DNA from: SVTX01 sp045659745
GTDB lineage: Bacteria > Bacillota > Clostridia > Oscillospirales > CAG-272
NCBI GenBank assembly: GCA_045659745.1
Contig: JAZRCL010000058.1
Location: 1 to 28,549 of the forward strand
Length of the DNA: 28,549 nt
Reading direction: 5' to 3'
Part shown: positions 23,463 to 28,549 of the stretch, piece by piece
Numbering within the stretch: the stretch's first letter is position 1
Layout of the letters: the number at the start of each line of letters is the position of its first letter
Position numbers and translations under genes: made by a program
Notes under the pieces: model-generated
Database searches by the model: none
Seen by the model: the letters and a program-made list of their open reading frames with translations, nothing else
What the model was told of the DNA's origin: nothing

Positions 23463-24611
23463 TCAAATAAGGCTCTCACCCTCTAAATTATATTCAACTC
23501 CCAAAAGATGAGCGACCGTTGCGGCAATATCCGAAAAGGTTTCTCTCGTACCGTAATTTGCGGGAATAATTTTTTCGCCGTAAATAAGCAGCGGCGTGTG
23601 CTCGCGCGAGTGGTCGGTGGACTGTATATATCCGGGGTCACAGCCGTGGTCGGCAGTGATAAGAAGTACGTCGTCCTCTCGCATTTTTGACATAAACGCG
23701 GGCAACCACGTATCAAACTCGCAAATCGCCTTGGCGTAGCCGTCTATATCGTTTCTGTGTCCGTAAACCATATCAAAATCAACGAGGTTTACAAAGCAAA
23801 GACCGTCAAAATCTCTGTCCACTATCTCAAGAGTCTTCTGCATACCCTCGGTGTTTGAGTGGGTATAGTAGCTCTCTGTCGTGCCGCGTCCCGCAAAAAT
23901 GTCATATATCTTGCCGACGGAAATTACGTCCTTTCCCGAAGCTTTGATCAGATCGAGAACAGTCTCTCCCGTGGGTTCAAGCGAAAAGTCGTGTCTTTTT
24001 GCGCTTCTCTTGAATGGATGCTCACCAATAAAGGGACGCGCGATAACTCTGCCCACTCCGTGCTTGCCACAGAGTATTCTGCGGGCAATTCTGCAATACT
24101 CGTAAAGCGTTTCAATATCTATTATATCCTCGTGCGCGGCTATCTGGAACACGCTATCCGCCGAGGTGTAAACTATAAGGTCGCCTCTCTCCATGTGCTG
24201 CTTACCGTAGTCGCGGATAACGTCCGTGCCCGAGTAAGGCTTATTGCAAAGCACTCCTCTGCCAGTTTGCTTGGAGAACTCGTCTATTATCTCGGGCGGA
24301 AAACCATCGGGGTACGTGGGAAGCGGACTATGCGAGATAAGCCCCGCAATCTCCCAATGTCCGACCGTCGTGTCCTTGCCGCGAGATTTCTCTATCATAC
24401 GCGCGCACGCACCTATAGGAGAGTCAATACTATCAAGACAGTCCACTCCATCAATATTTGCAAGTCCAAGCTTTATCATATTGTCCGCGCAGAAATACTG
24501 CGAGCGGGTTATACTTCTCAAGGTATTGGTGCCCTTGTCGCCGAAGGCTGCCGCGTCGGGCAGCTCGCCGATTCCAAAGCTATCAAGGACTATTAAAAAT
24601 ACTCTTTTCAT
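23463..24611 (-). CDS. deoB: phosphopentomutase
   Basis: Interconverts (deoxy)ribose 1-phosphate and 5-phosphate. It has 382 residues, normal length, alkaline-phosphatase superfamily. Metal ligands include Asp10 (VLDSFGIGE) and the C-terminal TADHGCDP and STDHSREHTP motifs. The phosphorylated threonine is probably Thr81 in KDTTVGHWE, aligned to the nucleophile of related phosphoglycerate mutases (NSEVGH). With cdd it feeds nucleoside sugars into central metabolism. It lies 15 bases after the HD-domain gene. Confidence 0.96.
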   Translation of the reverse strand: MKRVFLIVLDSFGIGELPDAAAFGDKGTNTLRSITRSQYFCADNMIKLGLANIDGVDCLDSIDSPIGACARMIEKSRGKDTTVGHWEIAGLISHSPLPTYPDGFPPEIIDEFSKQTGRGVLCNKPYSGTDVIRDYGKQHMERGDLIVYTSADSVFQIAAHEDIIDIETLYEYCRIARRILCGKHGVGRVIARPFIGEHPFKRSAKRHDFSLEPTGETVLDLIKASGKDVISVGKIYDIFAGRGTTESYYTHSNTEGMQKTLEIVDRDFDGLCFVNLVDFDMVYGHRNDIDGYAKAICEFDTWLPAFMSKMREDDVLLITADHGCDPGYIQSTDHSREHTPLLIYGEKIIPANYGTRETFSDIAATVAHLLGVEYNLEGESLI

Positions 24612-24626
24612 ATGTTTTCCTTTCTA

Positions 24627-25217
24627 TCAGTTCTTGGGAGAGCCTTCCATAAAGTACGCCGCCTCGGAGTCGGCGCAGTTGAGGAAGAACGCCAAGGGGA
24701 ACATTTCAAGCGCTCTGCCCACGTTGCCCGGGTCGTCGTTTGTGGAGAAACCCATGTGATAACGTATCGCAAACGCCTCGTCGCGCGTGAGCTTCATGTA
24801 GCCCGACGCGATATATACCGACTTTTCGCCGTGGCCGTAAGGGAGCGTGTCCTCAATGGTGTAAAATGGTACGGACTCCCATCTGCCCTCGGGATTTTTG
24901 ACGTTTCGGTAGCTGACCTTGTAAAAATTAGTTTTGCAGAGGTCGTGTAGCAGCGCCGCAATAGCAATACTTTCATCCGAGAACTGTATTCCGTAGGTTT
25001 CCTTTATTCTGGGTCGCTTCATTATGTCACAAAGGCAATCGTAGACGTTAAGGCTATGCTCGAGCAGTCCTCCCTCGTATGCACCGTGGTAGCGTGTGCT
25101 TGCGGGTGCGTAGAAAAAGTCGCAGGAGTCCGAGCAAAGATACGCGAGTAGCTTGTCAGCTCCTTCACGTGTTATTTTTGACTTGAAAATTTCAATAAAT
25201 CTTTCCTTGTTTGTCAT
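24627..25217 (-). CDS. HD-domain metal-dependent phosphohydrolase
   Basis: 196 residues. HD-superfamily ligands are His54 (GGLLEHSLNVY), His91-Asp92 (ALLHDLCK) and a downstream Asp in NCADSEAAY. His44 in YHGAYEGG is also likely near the site. The arrangement recalls the HD part of YhaM-type exoribonucleases and nucleotidases, but no OB-fold precedes it, so the substrate is open; a (deoxy)nucleotide role would fit the deoB-cdd neighbours. First gene after a perfect-consensus promoter, so it probably leads the whole minus-strand unit. Confidence 0.85.
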   Translation of the reverse strand: MTNKERFIEIFKSKITREGADKLLAYLCSDSCDFFYAPASTRYHGAYEGGLLEHSLNVYDCLCDIMKRPRIKETYGIQFSDESIAIAALLHDLCKTNFYKVSYRNVKNPEGRWESVPFYTIEDTLPYGHGEKSVYIASGYMKLTRDEAFAIRYHMGFSTNDDPGNVGRALEMFPLAFFLNCADSEAAYFMEGSPKN

Positions 25218-25281
25218 ATTTTTACCCTCGTTTTCTATGTTTTAAGCCTATCTATCCATTATAATATAGTTATACAATTAT

Positions 25282-25310
25282 ATTATAATAAAATACAAGG
25301 GGTTTGTCAA
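25282..25310 (-). promoter_or_regulatory. perfect-consensus promoter of the HD-deoB-cdd unit
   Basis: On the minus strand TTGACA (25310-25305) and TATAAT (25287-25282) have a 17-base spacer, an exact sigmaA consensus. The leader to the HD-gene ATG at 25217 is about 60 nt. No further strong promoter was seen in the short gaps down to metA. Confidence 0.88.
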
Positions 25311-25321
25311 GTACGGGGGAG

Positions 25322-25354
25322 AAAAACAAGGCAAAAGGGGTTGCCTTTTGCCTT
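25322..25354 (-). terminator. minus-strand Rho-independent terminator
   Basis: On the minus strand AAGGCAAAAGG and CCTTTTGCCTT form an 11-bp perfect stem with loop CAACC, followed by GTTTTTC. It closes transcripts from the calcium ATPase side just before the HD-gene promoter. Confidence 0.75.
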
Positions 25355-25359
25355 AATAC

Positions 25360-25706
25360 AATACTTTCTTTTTATGTGACTTTCTGGCAGCAGCCCCAGA
25401 AAGTCACCAAAGAGCGCCGCTTAAGAGTGGAGAGTGTCCTAATTTCCCTTCCGTGAAATTTGTTTTCGCAAACGAAAACAACGGACGACCCTCTCCCCTC
25501 TCAAGACTCTCCCCTCTCCGCGAGTTTGCAAGCAAACTCTCATAAATAGTTGGGTAATAGAATATCCGTCTTAACCGCTATGATCGTTGTCCGAGTAGGC
25601 CTTTGCGTAGGATAGGAGTCAAGAGGAAGGGGAGGAATCGCAACCTCCCTTTCCTTTTGTGGCGTTTTGGATACTTTGTCGCTATTGACAAAGTATCAGA
25701 AAAAAC
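25360..25706. other. gene-free stretch packed with hairpins (structured RNA or repeat cluster)
   Basis: No coding frame was accepted here. Besides the terminator hairpin at its left border, it holds five more inverted repeats in 320 bases. 25376-25407: GTGACTTTCTGG/CCAGAAAGTCAC, 12 bp perfect. 25461-25480: TGTTTTCG/CGAAAACA, 8 bp. 25522-25539: GAGTTTGC/GCAAACTC, 8 bp. 25621-25658: a 15-bp stem with two G-U pairs. 25670-25697: GATACTTTGTC/GACAAAGTATC, 11 bp perfect. It lies 3' of the calcium ATPase gene (minus) and would be in its 3' UTR unless it has its own promoter. It may be a repeat cassette or an RNA; I recognise no named family. Confidence 0.55.
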
Positions 25707-28379
25707 CTAATACCCCCTTTTCTTTCCAAACATCCTTAATACAAGCTTTCGCAGAAGCTCCGCGGGAAAGACGAGAAGCGAGAACAAAAAAGTTATTCCA
25801 AGCTCGCGGAGCGTCAACGGAAGTGTACGAAGCACGGGCCCGCCGAGGTAAATAAACAGAATTTGTATAAACAGCACTCCGCTCATTATGAGAATAAACG
25901 TCTTATTTTTGCCAAGACCTGAGAACAGCTTTACTCTATCCGTTCTCGCGTTAAAGCAATTAAACACAGACGAGAAGATAAATAGCGCAAAAAATGCCGT
26001 CAAAAGATACAGCCTTTGCGAGTCATACCTGAAAAGCGAGGTCACAAACGGACATTTGAGAAAGAACAAAAACATCGCCACGGTAAACCCGCCAAGGAAC
26101 ACAATCTCATTTATCATATAGGAATTAAGTATCTGCTCGTCGCGGCGCTTTGGCTTCTCCCTCATGCTCGACTCAAGCGGCGCTTCGCCCGCAAACGCAA
26201 GTCCTCCAAGCGTATCCATTATAATATTTATCCAAAGCATCTGAACTACGGTCACAGGTGACTTTATCCCTAAAAAAGGACATATCATAGACACACCCAC
26301 CGCGCAGAAATTCATCATAAGCTGAAGCGTGATAAACTTTCGGATACTCTTGAAAACAGTCCTGCCGTAAAGCACTGCTCGGCAAATTGAGGAGAGGTTA
26401 TTGTCAAGTATCACGATATCCCCCGCATCCTTTGCCACCTGCACGCCGCTCCCCATAGCAAATCCCACGTCTGACGCGCGAAGCGCGGGCGCGTCATTGA
26501 CTCCGTCACCCGTCATTCCGACCACAAGCCCCATATCCTGTGAAAGTCGCACAAGCCTGCTCTTATCCTGCGGAAGCGCGCGCGCCAAAACGCAAAGGCG
26601 CGGCAATATCTCCTTGACCTCGCCATCCGTCATCCCTGCAAGCTCTGCGCTTGTCAACGCCACATTTCTGTCCTCGCACAAAATATTGCACCCTCGCGCT
26701 ATATTTATCGCGGTGTCCTTGTTATCTCCCGTTATCATAACCACGCCAACACCTGCGTCCCTGAGCGTCTTTACCGACTCCGCCGCAGACTCGCGCAAAA
26801 AGTCCTCAAGTATAACAAGTCCGATAAATATAAGCTCGGGTAGCTTTTTCCGTGCAATGTCCGAGAGCGGCATATCGCTCTCCGACACCGCCATCATAAT
26901 CACCCTTTTACCCTGCACCGTTGCATTTTTGCATATTTTTTTGATGATTGACGGCGAGAATTGCAGTATATCTCCACTCCCCGATATGTATTTTTTAACA
27001 TACGGCAACAATTTTTCAGGCGCGCCCTTTATATATATCTTTTTCTTTCCGCCCACAAGCACTTTCGCCGCCGACATTTTAATGTCGCTGTCAAAGGGGA
27101 TTTTATCAATAAGTCTTTCTCCTCTTTTGCTGATATTTGTCTCGCACAGACCGCAAACAGACGAAAGTATTGCCCTGTCTGTCGAGTTGCCGCCAAGTAT
27201 TCCAGGCTCTCCCGACGAGCTTTTTCCTATCTGCGCCTCGCCACCCAAAATTCCGCTTATCGCGTATTCCGAGAACACCGCGGGATAATGCTCTTTAAGT
27301 GATAAAACACTCTCGCACCTCTGCCCGTCGCCAAGATAAACCTCGCCCACGCCAAGCTTTCCCACAGTCAGCGTACCCGTCTTATCCGTGAAAAGTATAT
27401 TCATACTCCCCGCGCTCTCAATCCCCACGGGCTTTCGGACAAGCACGTTATCCTTGACCATTCTTTTGATATTTGAGGATAACACCACCGCTATCATCAT
27501 CGGCAAACCCTCTGGCACGGCGACCACTATGACCGTCAGCCCCAGAGTCAAAGCGCCGAACAAATGCTCAAACAAAAACGGCAGGGTTGTGATTTTATAT
27601 TTTACTATCTCCATATCAAACGCCGAGTCTATGGCAAAGGTTTTGAAAAGATATGCCGCGGCAACTAAAAATGCCGCTATATATCCAAATATGCTTATCT
27701 GCCTCGCCAGTCGACTCAGGCGCAACTTCAACGGACTCTCTACCGTATCTCCCTGCACCTCTTTTGAAATCCCACCGAGAAAAGTCGCATCTCCGACTCT
27801 CTCTACTCTCATATACGCGCTGCCCGATAATACAGTACATCCGCGAAAACAAAAATACGGGGAGGCGGGAGTTGTGTCCTCGGCACTGTCGCGCGGCGTC
27901 TTCTCAACCTCTCTACTCTCCCCCGTCATAGCCGACTGATCGGCATATATTCTGCCGAAAATTATCTCTCCGTCGGCAGGTACCTGCTCTCCCGCGTAAA
28001 GGCTTACTATATCTCCAACAACTATGTCTTCTATTCCTACCTCTTTGAGTGTCGCGTCGCGTATAACTCTCGCCTTTCCCGAGGAATATTCCGCCTCGAG
28101 ACGCGCAAAAGCATTCTCCGAGGAATGTTCTGAAAAGGTTGAGATAAGTGTAGCGAGCAGCACGGACACGCCTATTCCTATACATTCCGCCCAGTTTGAG
28201 CTTTTGAAAACGAACAATAAATTTATTATAAGCGCGCCAAGAAGTATCTTTATTACGGGATCGGACAAATTTGATAAAAACTTCCTTACAAAGCTCTTTT
28301 TCTTTTTTGGGGTCATTCTGTTTGAGCCGTAAGCTTTGCGAGATGCCCCCACCTCGCTCTCCGAAAGCCCCATTTTCAT
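25707..28379 (-). CDS. calcium-transporting P-type ATPase (PMCA/type IIB-like)
   Basis: 890-residue membrane pump, probably exporting Ca2+. N-terminal cation-ATPase segment MGLSESEVGASRKAYGSNRM; actuator TGES at 152-155; M4 motif PEGLP at 289-293; phosphorylated Asp332 in DKTGTLT; hinge TGDGVNDAPAL; M6 motif WINIIMDTLGGLAFAGE. PEGLP with Asn/Asp in M6 is the calcium signature of type II pumps, and the overall order fits PMCA-like bacterial enzymes. The start is uncertain: no ribosome site is close to ATG 28379 or the inner ATG 28373, and the frame stays open upstream to about 28463. A GGGGAGGG sequence 32-39 bases upstream lies in an inverted repeat. Confidence 0.93.
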   Translation of the reverse strand: MKMGLSESEVGASRKAYGSNRMTPKKKKSFVRKFLSNLSDPVIKILLGALIINLLFVFKSSNWAECIGIGVSVLLATLISTFSEHSSENAFARLEAEYSSGKARVIRDATLKEVGIEDIVVGDIVSLYAGEQVPADGEIIFGRIYADQSAMTGESREVEKTPRDSAEDTTPASPYFCFRGCTVLSGSAYMRVERVGDATFLGGISKEVQGDTVESPLKLRLSRLARQISIFGYIAAFLVAAAYLFKTFAIDSAFDMEIVKYKITTLPFLFEHLFGALTLGLTVIVVAVPEGLPMMIAVVLSSNIKRMVKDNVLVRKPVGIESAGSMNILFTDKTGTLTVGKLGVGEVYLGDGQRCESVLSLKEHYPAVFSEYAISGILGGEAQIGKSSSGEPGILGGNSTDRAILSSVCGLCETNISKRGERLIDKIPFDSDIKMSAAKVLVGGKKKIYIKGAPEKLLPYVKKYISGSGDILQFSPSIIKKICKNATVQGKRVIMMAVSESDMPLSDIARKKLPELIFIGLVILEDFLRESAAESVKTLRDAGVGVVMITGDNKDTAINIARGCNILCEDRNVALTSAELAGMTDGEVKEILPRLCVLARALPQDKSRLVRLSQDMGLVVGMTGDGVNDAPALRASDVGFAMGSGVQVAKDAGDIVILDNNLSSICRAVLYGRTVFKSIRKFITLQLMMNFCAVGVSMICPFLGIKSPVTVVQMLWINIIMDTLGGLAFAGEAPLESSMREKPKRRDEQILNSYMINEIVFLGGFTVAMFLFFLKCPFVTSLFRYDSQRLYLLTAFFALFIFSSVFNCFNARTDRVKLFSGLGKNKTFILIMSGVLFIQILFIYLGGPVLRTLPLTLRELGITFLFSLLVFPAELLRKLVLRMFGKKRGY

Positions 28380-28413
28380 TATGCTTTCAACACTTATATT
28401 TATAAAGATCCCT

Positions 28414-28456
28414 CCCCACAGCTTGTCATAAATATATACTAATATATGACGTGGGG
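28414..28456. promoter_or_regulatory. inverted repeat upstream of the calcium ATPase gene
   Basis: CCCCAC (28414-28419) pairs with GTGGGG (28451-28456), and inside them GTCATA (28425-28430) pairs with TATGAC (28445-28450), leaving an AT-rich loop and a 5-base bulge. On the minus strand the 3' arm contains GTGGGGAGGG, a ribosome-site-like sequence that the hairpin would cover. It could be an operator or a leader element controlling the ATPase. Confidence 0.4.
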
Positions 28457-28473
28457 ATTTTTTCTATTACACA

Positions 28474-28510
28474 AAAAAGGCTCGCCCCAACTTGATTAGG
28501 ACGAGTCTTT
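28474..28510 (-). terminator. minus-strand terminator at the right edge
   Basis: On the minus strand AAAGACTCG pairs with CGAGCCTTT (one G-U) and is followed by further T residues (CCTTTTTTGTG). It directly follows the stop codon of the gene entering from the right edge. The plus strand also has a T-rich tail (CTTTATGTTTTTAT), so it may work both ways. Confidence 0.65.
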
Positions 28511-28516
28511 ATGTTT

Positions 28517-28549
28517 TTATATTCTATCTTCAAGCGAAATATAATCCTT
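28517..28549 (-). CDS. C-terminal fragment of a gene cut by the right edge
   Basis: On the minus strand the last bases read KDYISLEDRI followed by TAA (28519-28517). This is immediately followed by a terminator, which supports a real gene end. Only ten residues are visible, so no function can be given. Confidence 0.4.
   Translation of the reverse strand, partial: KDYISLEDRI

Noticed and set aside
25328..25697. CRISPR array or tandem repeat
   Set aside because: The repeats are different hairpins, not one repeated unit with spacers.
25667..25855. 62-codon plus-strand frame in the hairpin region
   Set aside because: No ribosome site; it runs through a hairpin and into the 3' end of the ATPase gene on the other strand.
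26401..27288. 295-codon Ser/Pro-rich plus-strand frame
   Set aside because: Shadow of the calcium ATPase gene; low-complexity composition typical of antisense frames.

Overview
The window looks like a chromosomal segment of an anaerobic Firmicute of the class Clostridia, probably a gut-type bacterium. The reasons are the low-GC intergenic DNA with sigmaA-type promoters, strong GGAGG-like ribosome sites, a DegV protein, a DUF6472-like small protein, BspA-type leucine-rich repeats and oxygen-sensitive radical enzymes. No species can be named from the sequence alone.

Layout. (1) 1-1964, minus: methionyl-tRNA synthetase, cut by the left edge. (2) 1965-2570: AT-rich divergent regulatory region with one good promoter facing each way. 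(3) 2571-17424, plus: an 18-gene glycyl-radical-enzyme bacterial microcompartment (BMC) locus ending in a clear terminator. (4) 17581-18432, plus: DegV protein. (5) 25217 down to 18698, minus: eight closely packed genes (HD-domain protein, deoB, cdd, DUF6472-like, a membrane protein, an LRR lipoprotein, metY, metA) between a perfect-consensus promoter and a terminator. (6) 25321-25706: a gene-free stretch packed with hairpins. (7) 28379 down to 25707, minus: a PMCA-type calcium ATPase. (8) right edge: the last codons of another minus-strand gene and its terminator.

The BMC locus reads as the fucose/rhamnose type (called GRM5 in the literature). A class II aldolase would split L-fuculose-1-P or L-rhamnulose-1-P into DHAP and L-lactaldehyde. 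An alcohol dehydrogenase would reduce lactaldehyde to 1,2-propanediol and propanal to 1-propanol. A B12-independent glycyl radical dehydratase with its activase makes propanal. A CoA-acylating aldehyde dehydrogenase, PduL and an acetate/propionate kinase then yield propionyl-CoA, propionyl-P and propionate plus ATP. The shell is built from five BMC-H proteins (one of the permuted PduU/EutS type), one PduT-like BMC-T and one BMC-P vertex protein. A PduS/RnfC-like iron-sulfur flavoprotein and an EutP/PduV GTPase complete the core set. Four enzymes carry recognisable encapsulation helices (three N-terminal, one C-terminal); the radical enzyme does not.

The most interesting part is the end of the BMC operon. 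A ParA-family ATPase with a complete deviant Walker box is followed, with a 14-bp overlap, by a small Lys/Thr/Pro/Ala-rich, probably disordered protein. This is the gene arrangement of McdA/McdB carboxysome-positioning systems, here in the same operon as a glycyl-radical microcompartment, and suggests a dedicated positioning/segregation system for this organelle. Other points worth following are a six-cysteine linker before the aldolase's encapsulation helix, two shell proteins with a single cysteine in the pore region beside a PduS/RnfC protein, an activase without the ferredoxin insert, and the hairpin cluster at 25328-25697.
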